Below, piece by piece: positions 1-8,342 of a DNA stretch of 39,617 bases. Origin of the DNA: Nitrospirota bacterium (lineage in GTDB: Bacteria; Nitrospinota_A; UBA7883; JACRGQ01); NCBI GenBank assembly GCA_024275955.1, contig JAJRYD010000029.1, positions 68,500 through 108,116 on the forward strand, in the 5' to 3' direction. The position numbers and the translations under genes are program-made. Position 1 is the first letter of the stretch. Every line of letters starts with the position of its first letter. A model generated the notes under the pieces. That model worked only from the letters and a program-made list of their open reading frames with translations. It was not told the origin of the DNA and made no database searches.

Positions 1-426
1 GATTTTGTCCAGCGCGTCTTTTTCCTCCGGGTCTGTTAGCGCGATGGTGAGACTGCCGTTGGCTTCGTAAAGCGGCACGGTGAGATGCTTCATAGCAAAA
101 GGCATCGGTATGGTGTCGGTAACGACATCGGCATCGAGTTCTAGCGGGTCAAGTTTTCTAAACTCTAGGTTGTACTCTTTTGCCACTGCCCGCATGATAA
201 CGGTTTCGTCTAGTTTTCTGTTCTTCCCGGCGTTTAGCTTTAGCTTTTCTATAATTTTTATGGCGTTGTTCGGTTCTTGACCGGCAATGCCTTTGTTTCC
301 ATATTTTTTGCGCTGTCGTTCCTTTTTGTTTTTTTCATTTTCAAGGAGTGCCAGTTGTTCCTCGTTAATAACTTTTTGGCGCAGAAGGATGTTTCCCAGT
401 TTCATAACATTATCTGTAAGCGACAT
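1..426 (-). CDS. GspE/PilB-type secretion ATPase, N-terminal part only (cut by window edge)
   Basis: The minus strand is open from an ATG at 426 to base 1 with no stop, so the gene continues outside the window. The 142 visible residues begin MSLTDNVMKLGNILLRQ and look like the MshEN/T2SSE N-terminal domain that precedes the ATPase core of GspE and PilB. The shared pattern is an LG-x-x-L-x-x-x-x-V-I-x-E-E-Q-L helix, a second helical repeat with an AVAKEYNLEF segment, and then a V-P-L-x-E-x-x-G-x-L-x-I-A-L-x-DP strand near residues 120-134. In this family the domain contacts the inner-membrane platform or binds c-di-GMP. The Walker motifs are not visible, so whether it serves type II secretion or type IV pili cannot be decided. 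A purine permease gene lies divergently, and a secretin-like gene follows 1.4 kb away. Confidence 0.75.
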   Translation of the reverse strand, partial: MSLTDNVMKLGNILLRQKVINEEQLALLENEKNKKERQRKKYGNKGIAGQEPNNAIKIIEKLKLNAGKNRKLDETVIMRAVAKEYNLEFRKLDPLELDADVVTDTIPMPFAMKHLTVPLYEANGSLTIALTDPEEKDALDKI

Positions 427-502
427 TCTGCCCACCCCTATATATATTTCTTTTTGTTTCTCTAAATTCTATACTGAATGCGCGGCACAATTAATTTTTT
501 GT
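427..502. promoter_or_regulatory. Divergent intergenic region between secretion ATPase and NCS2 permease
   Basis: This short AT-rich gap must carry the start signals for both divergent genes. A run of alternating T and A at 438-447 and the sequence TATACT at 470-475 are -10-like, but I cannot place a convincing -35 partner. A purine-rich stretch directly upstream of the minus-strand ATG (GGGGTGGG on that strand) is the only ribosome-site candidate there. Confidence 0.3.
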
Positions 503-1864
503 ATGTTTTTGGGGGAAAAGGTTTTGGTTGAGAGCTTTTTCAAAATCAAGGAACGCGGTTCCAGCGTCTCTACCGAGCTGGTAGGAGGCCTGACCACCTT
601 TGTGACGATGTCGTATGTCATATTCGTCCAGCCTGCGGTACTTTCGATAGCTGGGCTTGATTTTGGATCGGTGATGACAGCAACCTGCATTTCCGCCGCT
701 TTTGGGTCGATTTTAATGGGGCTTTTGGCCAACCTTCCTGTGGCTCAGGCACCGGCGATGGGGCACAACTTCTTTTTTGTATTTACAGTATGCGGCGCTA
801 CCGCTGTAGGCGGGTACGGGTTTTCTTGGCAGGCGGGGCTTGGGGCTGTTTTTATTTCCGGCTCGCTGATGACTGTTCTTTCTCTTTGGGGTATGCGCGA
901 TAAGGTTGTGACGGCGATGCCGTCATCGCTTAAGTTTGCCATTCCGGCCGGCATAGGGCTTTTTATAGCCTTAATAGGTATGAAGTGGGGCGGGGTGGTG
1001 GTCGATAGCCCAGATACCTTTGTTGCCCTCGGTTCGTTTAGAGACGGCCCTGCCGGAATGGTGATGATAGCGGTTCTGATAATAGCTCTTCTAATGATGC
1101 TAAATATTAGGGGAGGCATTCTTATAGGAATCGGCTTTGCCGCTCTATCGGCTTTAGCTTCCGGCTATTCGCAGTGGCATGGGTTTATAGGGCTTCCTGC
1201 TTCAATAAGCCCGACGCTTTTCTCGCTTGATATAATAGGAGCGATCTCTACTCCTCATCTGCTTACGGTCGTTTTTGTTTTTTTTATTCTCGACCTCTTC
1301 GATACGATAGGCACTCTTACCGCCGTCTGCTCCGGCGCGGGGCTTATGAAAGACGGCAAGCTTCCAAAGGCGAGAGAGGCTCTTTTTTCCGATGGCGTCT
1401 CTTCGGTAGTCGGCTCTCTTCTTGGCACCACGACGGTTACAAGCTATATAGAAAGCGCGTCCGGTGTGGCGGAAGGCAGTAAAACAGGCTTGAGCGCTGT
1501 CGTTACCGGCCTTATTTTTCTTGCGGCGCTTTTTCTCTACCCTTTGGCCGAGATGGTAGGAGGCGGTTACGAAACAGCTGACGGCGATTATCTATATCCT
1601 ATTATCGCTCCGGCTCTTATAGTGGTAGGCTCCTTTATGCTTCCTCTTGCCGCTAAGGTCGAGTGGGAGAGAGTGTCGGAGGCTATCCCAGCGTTTCTTA
1701 CAATGGTTGCTATGCCTTTTACCTTTTCGATAACGGAAGGGGTGTCGTTTGGGATAATTTCATACAGCCTGCTTCACCTCGGTATATTCGGTCTGCCGAA
1801 AACCAGCCTGCTTATCCATCTCCTTGCTCTCTGTTTTCTTTTCCGCTATCTCTTCTTAGTATGA
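503..1864 (+). CDS. NCS2/AzgA-like purine (xanthine/uracil family) permease
   Basis: A polytopic membrane protein of about 450 residues, rich in glycine and hydrophobic segments. The start ESFFKIKERGSSVSTE, then GGLTTFVTMSYVIFVQP, matches the N-terminus of AzgA-type NCS2 nucleobase permeases. APAMGHNFFF replaces the usual APGMGxNxFF substrate loop, and DLFDTIGT and ESASGVAEGSKTGL are the two other family signatures. The family takes up purine bases by proton symport; the exact substrate is not readable here. The frame is open upstream of 503. ATG 503 has no ribosome site, whereas TTG 524 has GGGGGA at 511-516 in good position and gives 446 residues, so 524 may be the true start. The stop overlaps the next gene by 4 bases (ATGA), implying coupled translation with an apparently unrelated secretin-like gene. 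Confidence 0.85.
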   Translation: MFLGEKVLVESFFKIKERGSSVSTELVGGLTTFVTMSYVIFVQPAVLSIAGLDFGSVMTATCISAAFGSILMGLLANLPVAQAPAMGHNFFFVFTVCGATAVGGYGFSWQAGLGAVFISGSLMTVLSLWGMRDKVVTAMPSSLKFAIPAGIGLFIALIGMKWGGVVVDSPDTFVALGSFRDGPAGMVMIAVLIIALLMMLNIRGGILIGIGFAALSALASGYSQWHGFIGLPASISPTLFSLDIIGAISTPHLLTVVFVFFILDLFDTIGTLTAVCSGAGLMKDGKLPKAREALFSDGVSSVVGSLLGTTTVTSYIESASGVAEGSKTGLSAVVTGLIFLAALFLYPLAEMVGGGYETADGDYLYPIIAPALIVVGSFMLPLAAKVEWERVSEAIPAFLTMVAMPFTFSITEGVSFGIISYSLLHLGIFGLPKTSLLIHLLALCFLFRYLFLV

Positions 1865-2721
1865 GTAAAACCTTCTCCACCTTCGCGGTACTGTCCGTCT
1901 GCGTGCTTTTATCTTCTCCGCTGGTTTCGACATCGGCCGAAATGAAGGTGGAGGTTCTGACAGTTTATTGGCGTAGTGCTGTGGATCTGGTGGAATCTGT
2001 TTCGATGGCAAAATCTGAGCGGGGGAAAGTGGTTGCCGCGGCGGCTACCAACTCGCTTATCGTTAGAGATTACCCTCAAAATATAGTGGCAATGCGGGAA
2101 CTCCTCAAGGAGCTTGATTTGAAGAGACGGCAGGCAAGAATTTCTGTCAGCTTTATCGAAAAGGAACAGCTGGAAAAACTTGGAGTAGATATTAGCTGGC
2201 AAATATCAGGCAAGGGCTGGTCTGTCGGCAATCTGCCGCCAGGCTGGAGCGGGGGTAATGCTCTGGCAGTTTCTGCCGGAGGTGAAAAGGGAAAGATCGA
2301 ACGCGGTAACAGGCAAAACCTGCTGATTATGGAAGGTGCCGAAGGGTCGATATTTGTTGGAAGTGAAATTCCGTATGCTGAACGGTTGGTGAGCTATAGC
2401 GAGAGAGAACGGTATGTTGCGGTTGGAACGGTTTTCAAGGTGGTTGGTATATCTTTTTCCGTTATTCCAAGAGTTCTCGACGACAATATGGTGGAACTGC
2501 AAATCGTGCCGAGAATGTCGGTTATAAACCGTGATAAAGGCAAGAGCGATATATTCTTTTCAAAAGCTTCTACCATCGTTACGCTAAAAAATAGGGAGTC
2601 GGTACTTATAGCTGGCAACGAGTCGGAAAGCTTGAGTATCGTGGGTATCTTTCTATCTGGCTATCAAACTTCCGGGCAGAAAAGCAGTTTTGCCATACTT
2701 CTCTCTGTTGCCATAGAATAG
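1861..2721 (+). CDS. Short secretin-like protein (type II/III secretion secretin family)
   Basis: A 286-residue protein with a signal peptide (residues 1-26, hydrophobic core FAVLSVCVLLSSPLV). Next comes a secretin_N/NolW-like repeat at about 65-105 (TNSLIVRDYPQNI, then a helix and RRQARISVSFIE). The second half resembles the C-terminal secretin beta domain: GTVFKVVGISFSVIPRV, VELQIVPRMSV and ASTIVTLKNRESVLIAG match the TTVRVKDGETVVIGG type of motif. It is far shorter than GspD or PilQ (600 residues or more). It lacks N0 and most N domains, and lacks the VPxLGDIPxLGxLF gate/lip motif. It could be a minimal secretin, an accessory ring protein or a remnant. Translation is coupled to the permease upstream, and a GspE/PilB-type ATPase gene lies just beyond. 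Confidence 0.7.
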   Translation: MSKTFSTFAVLSVCVLLSSPLVSTSAEMKVEVLTVYWRSAVDLVESVSMAKSERGKVVAAAATNSLIVRDYPQNIVAMRELLKELDLKRRQARISVSFIEKEQLEKLGVDISWQISGKGWSVGNLPPGWSGGNALAVSAGGEKGKIERGNRQNLLIMEGAEGSIFVGSEIPYAERLVSYSERERYVAVGTVFKVVGISFSVIPRVLDDNMVELQIVPRMSVINRDKGKSDIFFSKASTIVTLKNRESVLIAGNESESLSIVGIFLSGYQTSGQKSSFAILLSVAIE

Positions 2722-2883
2722 AATATTGTCTATTTAGCTATATTAGAATTGGATAGATGTCGGTCTCTTTTTTCCCAGACTATGTTAGACTGAAGGTATA
2801 GTTCGTCTTGCATTTTGCATTTAATGCTTATAAAACAGCCTGTTGGTATCGACTTTTTTATCTGTTTTTTTATATAAAAACGG

Positions 2884-2916
2884 TTGCTTTCTTGCTTAAG
2901 TTAAATATACTTAAAG
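2884..2916 (+). promoter_or_regulatory. Promoter with overlapping inverted repeat upstream of the Rrf2 gene
   Basis: TTGCTT at 2884-2889 and TATACT at 2906-2911 are separated by 16 bases, an acceptable housekeeping-type promoter. An inverted repeat, TTAAGT at 2896-2901 and ACTTAA at 2909-2914 with a 7-base spacer, covers the spacer and -10 box. That is the position expected of a repressor operator. Rrf2 regulators commonly repress their own promoter, so self-binding is inferred. Confidence 0.5.
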
Positions 2917-2945
2917 GAACAACGATTAAGGGGGTCAAAGTAGTC

Positions 2946-3440
2946 GTGTTTAGGTTGTCGAAAAAGGGCGAGTATGCTCTTAGGTCTGTTTTTCATCTCG
3001 CTGTCCGCGATACCATCTGTACTACAGAAGAGATTTCAAAGGCTCAAGATATACCTCGTCCGTTTCTAAAAAAAATTATCCAGTCGCTTAGTGTGGCGGG
3101 AATTGTCATTTCGACCAAAGGTCAAAAAGGCGGAGTCGTTCTGGCTCTCCCTTCAAACAAAATTACACCCAAAGACGTTATCGAGAAAGTAGAGGGGCCG
3201 TTGTTTCTTAACGACTGCCTTTTGTGCGAAGGAACATGTCCGCGAGACAGCATCTGCCCTTTGCATGAGGTCTGGAAAAAGTGTCAGGGAAAAATTGTCG
3301 AAGAGCTGAGCGCGAGCAACTTCGCGGAGCTTGGAAAGCGGCACCTTGAGCTTGTCGCGGCCGCAAAAAAAGACAAACGGAAAATGGGGGTAATTCCAAA
3401 GTCAATTTTAGGCCTAGTTCCGGCAAATGCTGAAGGCTGA
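2946..3440 (+). CDS. Rrf2 family transcriptional regulator, probably Fe-S cluster binding
   Basis: The 164-residue product begins MFRLSKKGEYALRSVFHLA, the standard opening of Rrf2 winged-helix regulators (IscR, NsrR, CymR). The recognition helix region is at about residues 25-60 (TTEEISKAQDIPRPFLKKIIQSL) and the wing is GQKGGVVLA. A cysteine cluster follows at about 95-110: NDCLLC, EGTC and RDSIC, giving C-x2-C-x3-C-x5-C. This is close to the three-cysteine cluster site of NsrR/IscR with one additional cysteine. Start GTG 2946 was chosen because the frame is in phase and the protein then begins exactly like relatives; AGGGGG at 2929-2934 is the ribosome site, somewhat distant. It sits directly upstream of ccoN on the same strand, so sensing of oxygen, NO or iron status for cbb3 control is a reasonable inference. 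Confidence 0.85.
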   Translation: MFRLSKKGEYALRSVFHLAVRDTICTTEEISKAQDIPRPFLKKIIQSLSVAGIVISTKGQKGGVVLALPSNKITPKDVIEKVEGPLFLNDCLLCEGTCPRDSICPLHEVWKKCQGKIVEELSASNFAELGKRHLELVAAAKKDKRKMGVIPKSILGLVPANAEG

Positions 3441-3525
3441 ATAGTTTTAAGGGTTAATTTTTTGTAGGTTAAGCTGGTTAAGCAACCAGTATAAAGTGCG
3501 AGTTTAATATAGCGGGGAGGGGACG
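3441..3525 (+). promoter_or_regulatory. ccoN leader with repeated TTAAG motifs and a small hairpin
   Basis: The gap between the Rrf2 gene and ccoN holds three TTAAG motifs within about 40 bases, two of them in the direct repeat GGTTAAGC. A 6-bp inverted repeat lies at 3474-3479 (CTGGTT) and 3484-3489 (AACCAG). The TTAAG core resembles the half-site of the inverted repeat in the Rrf2 promoter. No FNR-type TTGAT-N4-ATCAA box was seen. A strong ribosome site GGGGAGGGG at 3514-3522 precedes the TTG start. Confidence 0.4.
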
Positions 3526-4947
3526 TTGTCGAATAATCAGGAAGATAGTTTATATAACTTTAAAATAGTCCAGTGGTTTACCTTTTGCGCGGTGCTCTAT
3601 CTGCTGGTTGGAACCTTTGTAGGTTTATACATAGCGGCTGAGCTTGCGTGGCCTTTTCTTAACTTCGATATACCATACCTAACATTTGGACGGCTTCGCC
3701 CGCTTCATACTAACGCGGTAATTTTCGCGTTCGGCGGTTGCGTGTTGATGGCCTCTTCGCACTATATAGTGCAAAGGACATGCGCGGTGAGGATATGGAG
3801 CGACAAACTGGCGTGGTTCACATTCACGACATGGAATATCGTAATAGTATCTGCCGTCATTACGCTTCCGCTAGGGCTTACTCAGGGTAAGGAATACGCG
3901 GAGCTTGAATGGCCTATCGACATACTGATTGCTGTTTCATGGCTTTCGTATCTTTTTAACTTTGTGATGACATTGGCAAACAGAAAAGTCTCTCACATTT
4001 ATGTGGCCAACTGGTTTTTCCTCGCGATGATGGTAATGATTACCTATCTTCATGTGGTAAACAGTCTTGCCATACCTGTGGGGCTCTTTAAGTCTTACTC
4101 CATATTTTCAGGGGTGCATGACGCGATGATTCAATGGTGGTATGGGCATAACGCCGTCGGCTTTTTTCTTACGGCCGGTTTTCTTGGAATAATGTACTAC
4201 TTCATACCGAAACAGGCAGGAAGGCCTATTTTTTCCTACAGGCTTTCGGTAGTCCACTTTTGGGCGCTGACATTCGGGTATGTTTGGCTCGGTTCGCACC
4301 ACCTGCAATATACCGCTCTGCCAGATTGGGCAGGCTCTCTTGGCGCCGCTGTTTCTCTTGCGATGATAATCCCATCGTGGGGCGGGGCGGTAAACGGGCT
4401 ATTCACGCTTAGCGGGGCATGGCACAAGCTTAGGACCGACTATGTACTGCGGTTCCTTATTATGGCGGTCGCCTTCTACGCGATGTCTACCTTTGAAGGG
4501 CCTTTGATGAGCATTAGAACTGTCAACGCTCTTTCTCACTACACCGATTGGACTATAGGCCATGTTCATTCCGGCGCTCTTGGCTGGGTAGCGATGGTTG
4601 GCATAGGAGCGATTTATCACCTAATACCAGTACTCTGGAATACAAAAATGTATTCAGAAAACCTCATCAATGTCCATTTCTGGATGGCTACGATAGGAAC
4701 AGTTATATACATCTGCGCCATGTGGGTATCGGGAATTATGCAGGGCCTTATGTGGAGAGCGTATGACGAGCAAGGCTCGCTTCTTTACACCTTTGCCGAA
4801 TCGGTAGAGGCTATGCACCCCTATTATGCTTTGCGGGTGCTTGGAGGGTTGGTCTTTGTCGGCGGTGTCGCCTTGATGTTCTTCAACATGATTATGACGA
4901 TTAAAAACTCCGGCCAGACGGCCGAAGCTACGGAAGGGGGGCGTTAA
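3526..4947 (+). CDS. ccoN: cbb3-type cytochrome c oxidase subunit I
   Basis: A 473-residue, roughly 12-helix heme-copper oxidase subunit that reduces oxygen to water at the inner membrane. All ligands are present: H61 and H348 for low-spin heme b, H346 for heme b3, and H208, H258 and H259 for CuB. Y252 lies six residues before the HH pair (GYVWLGSHH), where C-family oxidases carry the cross-linked tyrosine. Length and spacing match characterised CcoN proteins closely. The start is TTG 3526, chosen because the strong ribosome site ends three bases before it and the residues that follow ([13 protein letters not shown]) fit the family. First gene of ccoNOQP; the next gene starts one base after its stop. 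Confidence 0.98.
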   Translation: MSNNQEDSLYNFKIVQWFTFCAVLYLLVGTFVGLYIAAELAWPFLNFDIPYLTFGRLRPLHTNAVIFAFGGCVLMASSHYIVQRTCAVRIWSDKLAWFTFTTWNIVIVSAVITLPLGLTQGKEYAELEWPIDILIAVSWLSYLFNFVMTLANRKVSHIYVANWFFLAMMVMITYLHVVNSLAIPVGLFKSYSIFSGVHDAMIQWWYGHNAVGFFLTAGFLGIMYYFIPKQAGRPIFSYRLSVVHFWALTFGYVWLGSHHLQYTALPDWAGSLGAAVSLAMIIPSWGGAVNGLFTLSGAWHKLRTDYVLRFLIMAVAFYAMSTFEGPLMSIRTVNALSHYTDWTIGHVHSGALGWVAMVGIGAIYHLIPVLWNTKMYSENLINVHFWMATIGTVIYICAMWVSGIMQGLMWRAYDEQGSLLYTFAESVEAMHPYYALRVLGGLVFVGGVALMFFNMIMTIKNSGQTAEATEGGR

Positions 4948-4948
4948 G

Positions 4949-5617
4949 ATGAGTACGAATACCGAAAACGAAACCTTCCAACAAAAGCTGGAGAAGAATG
5001 TTGTTGCTCTGACACTGGTGCTGGCTCTTGTTCTGTCAATAGGCGGAATTGTTATGATAGTTCCTCTTTTTTATCTTGATAATACGCTTGAGAGCTCGGA
5101 AAAGTTTCCCGAGCTTGAAGGGGTACGACCATACACAGCATTGGAACTGGCGGGGCGGGATGTCTACCTGCGCGAAGGATGCTATCTTTGCCATTCTCAG
5201 ATGATAAGGCCTTTTAGAGACGAGAAGGAGCGTTACGGCCATTATTCTTTGGCTGTCGAGTCTAAGTACGACCATCCACACCAATGGGGCTCTAAACGAA
5301 CAGGCCCCGACCTTGCGAGGGTAGGCGGAAAATATTCCGATGAGTGGCATTACGAACACCTAGAAGACCCGAGGTCTGTCGTGCCGGAATCGGTAATGCC
5401 CAGGTACCGCTGGCTGAAGAAAGCAGAGGTAAATGGAGAGCAGATTAAGAGCAATATGAACGGGATGAAGATTATCGGTGTGCCGTATTCCGACAAAGAT
5501 ATAGAGAACGCCCCTAACGATGTCAACGGCAAAACAGAGCTGGAAGCTCTTGTCGCGTATCTGCAGGTGCTTGGCACCATGATTAAGTTTGAAGAAGGGA
5601 AGGATTATCGTGACTAG
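4949..5617 (+). CDS. ccoO: cbb3-type cytochrome c oxidase subunit II (monoheme cytochrome c)
   Basis: A 222-residue protein with one N-terminal membrane anchor (about residues 20-42, [19 protein letters not shown]) and a periplasmic cytochrome c domain. The heme site is CYLCH with C78, C81 and H82. M150 in PESVMP is the likely axial methionine. [17 protein letters not shown] and [16 protein letters not shown] are hallmark CcoO segments. It passes electrons from CcoP toward the CcoN heme b. Tightly coupled: it begins one base after ccoN, and its last 8 bases overlap the GTG-started ccoQ. Confidence 0.97.
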   Translation: MSTNTENETFQQKLEKNVVALTLVLALVLSIGGIVMIVPLFYLDNTLESSEKFPELEGVRPYTALELAGRDVYLREGCYLCHSQMIRPFRDEKERYGHYSLAVESKYDHPHQWGSKRTGPDLARVGGKYSDEWHYEHLEDPRSVVPESVMPRYRWLKKAEVNGEQIKSNMNGMKIIGVPYSDKDIENAPNDVNGKTELEALVAYLQVLGTMIKFEEGKDYRD

Positions 5618-5813
5618 TATTAAAGCATTTTTCCAAACCGACTTCCAAGCTATGACAGCGTCCGATTATGTTGGCCTTGCCATGACCATTATTGTATTTC
5701 TGCTGATGGCCGCGGCGTATCTATACGCATTTCATCCTAAAAACAGGGAAAAATTAAATTCTTACGGAGATATCCCTTTAAGAGATGATTTACACGAAAG
5801 GGGGGGGAAGTAA
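5610..5813 (+). CDS. ccoQ: cbb3 oxidase small subunit CcoQ
   Basis: A 67-residue protein with a single membrane helix ([24 protein letters not shown]) followed by a polar tail beginning [16 protein letters not shown]. This is the usual CcoQ layout. GTG 5610 was chosen over an upstream TTG (5589) because GGAAGG at 5598-5603 lies six bases before it. It overlaps the end of ccoO by 8 bases and abuts ccoP with no gap. CcoQ helps stabilise the CcoNOP complex; it is weakly conserved, so the call rests mainly on position and topology. Confidence 0.88.
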   Translation: MTSIKAFFQTDFQAMTASDYVGLAMTIIVFLLMAAAYLYAFHPKNREKLNSYGDIPLRDDLHERGGK

Positions 5814-6680
5814 ATGAGCGACATAAACGAAACTCCTGATGAAGCGGGCGATACCGGCCATGAGTGGGATGGAATACGCGAGCTGAAAAACCCTATCCCA
5901 AGATGGTGGATGGTCTCCTTTTATGCTTCTATTCTCTGGTTGGTGCTGTACCTCATTCTTTACCCCAGCATTCCGCTGATAACCGGAAATTCCGAGGGAC
6001 TGCTGGGCTGGACTCAGGTAAAAGAGTATAAAGACGGCATGAAAGAGGTAGAAGCTATAAGGGCGCCTTTTGAAAAACGGATAAAAGAGCTTGATGTTGG
6101 CGGAATACTTAAAGACACCGAGCTGTCCCAGTTTGCCATAGCCTCCTCTAAAGTTCTTTTTGGCGACCACTGCGCTCCGTGTCACGGGTCTGGCGGGCAG
6201 GGTACTTCCGGCCTCTATCCAGTACTTGTGGATGACGACTGGCTCTACGGAGGCAAAATCGAAACTATAGTGGAAACAATCGCCGAAGGGCGCGAAGGTT
6301 CTATGCCGGGTCATAAAGATTCGCTCTCCCAAAAGGAGCTTGACGATGTTGTAAAGTTTGTCCAAAGCCTGAGTGCCGGAAGCTTTTACGCGCCTGGAAA
6401 GAAAGTATATCTTGGCGAAACAGCGGGTGAGGCAGAGTGTGCCGGCTGTCACGGCGAAGACGGCAAAGGCCTTACAGATTTCGGCTCTGCAAACCTTGCC
6501 GACGGCATATGGCGTTTTGATGGAACGCAGGAAGGGATAATGCACACGATTTTGTACGGGGTTAACGAAGACAACCCTGACACGAGGAAAGCAAAAATGC
6601 CTGCATTTGGCGAAAAACTTATGCCGGAGCAGATTAAAAAGCTTGCCGTAAAGGTACACCTTCTCGGTGGCGGGCAGTAG
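5814..6680 (+). CDS. ccoP: cbb3-type cytochrome c oxidase subunit III (diheme cytochrome c)
   Basis: A 288-residue diheme cytochrome c that receives electrons from soluble cytochrome c and relays them to CcoO. The N-terminus carries the family segment HEWDGIRELKNPIPRWW, followed by one membrane helix (about residues 37-55). Two heme sites follow: C120-A-P-C123-H124 and C209-A-G-C212-H213. Candidate axial methionines are in GSMPGH and KMPAFG. An 8-base ribosome site, AAGGGGGG, at 5799-5806 fits the ATG at 5814. Last gene of the structural operon; a hairpin lies 40 bases downstream. Confidence 0.97.
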   Translation: MSDINETPDEAGDTGHEWDGIRELKNPIPRWWMVSFYASILWLVLYLILYPSIPLITGNSEGLLGWTQVKEYKDGMKEVEAIRAPFEKRIKELDVGGILKDTELSQFAIASSKVLFGDHCAPCHGSGGQGTSGLYPVLVDDDWLYGGKIETIVETIAEGREGSMPGHKDSLSQKELDDVVKFVQSLSAGSFYAPGKKVYLGETAGEAECAGCHGEDGKGLTDFGSANLADGIWRFDGTQEGIMHTILYGVNEDNPDTRKAKMPAFGEKLMPEQIKKLAVKVHLLGGGQ

Positions 6681-6719
6681 AAGAGTAAATTTCGCTGAAA
6701 TTTGTTTCTAGTTATCGTT

Positions 6720-6754
6720 ATATTCCCAGCCGCTTTTAAGGCGGCTGGGGATAT
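6720..6754 (+). promoter_or_regulatory. Strong hairpin between ccoP and ccoG
   Basis: The 5' arm at 6720-6733 pairs with 6741-6754 as a 14-bp stem containing one G-U pair. The 9-bp core CCCAGCCGC/GCGGCTGGG is perfect and the loop has 7 bases. No U-run follows, so it is not a classic intrinsic terminator. It may stabilise the ccoNOQP messenger end or attenuate readthrough into ccoG. A second small stem (GCCGG/CCGGC) follows at about 6768-6784. Confidence 0.55.
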
Positions 6755-6905
6755 ACGAACTTTCTGCCGGTGTGGTGCCGGCTTTCATTAGAAAGGTGCA
6801 AAACATCTTTTTAATTGTTATTCTTAAGGTTTAGGCATCTCGATTTTCGGGAAATTATAAATCTAATTTCAAAAAGTCTGAATTTAGGCCGCTTTTAATC
6901 TGGCT

Positions 6906-8342
6906 GTGGGGAACAAAAGCTTGAGCGAAAATATAAAAGAGCAGGAGCTAGCAGAGCTTTATAGCGAATCTGAGTATTGGCATGTAAATCTTGGCGAAAC
7001 GACAATACATGCCAAGAGAATTTCGGGCAAGTTTCGTAATATAAAGTGGATTATCGCCGCCGCTGTCTACCTTCCATGTTTCCTCGTGCCTTATATTAGG
7101 TGGGAGGGCAAGCAGGCGATACTTCTGGATATTCCGGGAAGAAAATTTAATTTTTTTAGTCTGCATATATGGCCTCAGGAAGTATGGATGCTGGCTCTTT
7201 TACTTATGCTCTTTTTTTTGGTCATGCATGCCGTTACCTCTGTGGCCGGAAGAGTCTTTTGCGGTTATTTTTGTTGGCAGACTGTCTGGGTAGACGTTTT
7301 TACATGGATAGAGGAAAAGTTAGAAGGCCCGCCGGTAGCTAGAGTAAAGCTCGACGCCGCTCCGCTCTCTTTCCATAAAGTAAAAATAAAAGCGGCTAAG
7401 CATACAATATTTCTTCTGCTTGGAGTTTTTACGGGCATTTCGTTTATATCCTACTTTATAGATGTTTACGATATGTGGGGGTACTATTTCACTCTATCCG
7501 GGCCTAAGGAGATATGGATAACTATCCTCCCTTTTGCTATCGGCACATACCTTGGTGTCGCGTTCATGCGGGAGCAGATATGTTTTTGGCTTTGTCCATA
7601 CGCCAGGATACAAGGCGTTATGAGTGATGCCGATACGATAATGCCTACCTACAATTTTAAGCGCGGGGAGCCAAGAGGCAAGATAAAACGCGAAAGCGGT
7701 GATGATGAAAAAAAGCTTGGAGACTGCATAGATTGTAGCCTTTGCGTGGCGGTATGCCCCACAGGTATAGATATCCGTCATGGACAGCAAGAGGGCTGTA
7801 TTACCTGCGGGCTTTGCATAGATGCCTGCAATTCAATAATGGAGAAGGTAGACCGCCCGAAAGAACTTATTACCTACATATCGTTAAGGGAACTGCTTGG
7901 ACATAGGCACCGTCCTTTCTATAAAAGGGGCAGGGTGCTTTTATATTTCGCTATAATTTTATCGCTCTGTTCCGGAATTGTTTGGGGGCTTATAACTATA
8001 ACGCCTCTTTCACTTACCGTCATAAGGGAACGCCAGCCGCTTTTTGTCATGCTGAGCAACGGAGATATACAGAACAAGTACACGCTTAAAATTTTAAATA
8101 AATCAAATTCCGACATAGATGTCGCCGTAAAAGTTAGAGGGCTTAGAGGGGCGGTTCTTGAGTTAAGGCCGTCAAAGATTACGGTGCCTGCCGGAAAGCT
8201 TAAAAAGGTTACTGCTTTTGTCAGGGAACACCGCGAGAATATTGATGGCAAAAGCACGCTGACCTATTTTAAAGTGGAAAACATGAAAAATAAAAAAATG
8301 AGAGATAGTTACAAAACAGTTTTTATGGGGCCAAAACGATGA
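6906..8342 (+). CDS. ccoG: cbb3 oxidase assembly polyferredoxin CcoG (FixG)
   Basis: A 478-residue membrane ferredoxin that helps reduce or handle copper for cbb3 assembly. Membrane helices lie at about 48-68, 95-115, 165-185, 205-225 and 340-362. Cytoplasmic motifs are VFCGYFCWQTVW and CFWLCPYARIQG. A double 4Fe-4S ferredoxin domain follows (CIDCSLCVAVCP, then CITCGLCIDAC). The C-terminal Ig-like FixG domain spans about 370-478. GTG 6906 has no ribosome site; TTG 6921, preceded by GGGGA at 6908-6912, may be the real start and shortens the protein by 5 residues. The 225-base gap upstream contains a hairpin, so it probably has its own promoter. The stop overlaps ccoH (ATGA). Confidence 0.95.
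   Translation: MGNKSLSENIKEQELAELYSESEYWHVNLGETTIHAKRISGKFRNIKWIIAAAVYLPCFLVPYIRWEGKQAILLDIPGRKFNFFSLHIWPQEVWMLALLLMLFFLVMHAVTSVAGRVFCGYFCWQTVWVDVFTWIEEKLEGPPVARVKLDAAPLSFHKVKIKAAKHTIFLLLGVFTGISFISYFIDVYDMWGYYFTLSGPKEIWITILPFAIGTYLGVAFMREQICFWLCPYARIQGVMSDADTIMPTYNFKRGEPRGKIKRESGDDEKKLGDCIDCSLCVAVCPTGIDIRHGQQEGCITCGLCIDACNSIMEKVDRPKELITYISLRELLGHRHRPFYKRGRVLLYFAIILSLCSGIVWGLITITPLSLTVIRERQPLFVMLSNGDIQNKYTLKILNKSNSDIDVAVKVRGLRGAVLELRPSKITVPAGKLKKVTAFVREHRENIDGKSTLTYFKVENMKNKKMRDSYKTVFMGPKR

Noticed and set aside
5790-6659. A 289-codon open frame on the minus strand opposite ccoP
   Set aside because: It lies antisense to a certain diheme cytochrome gene, has no family resemblance and is explained by codon bias of ccoP.
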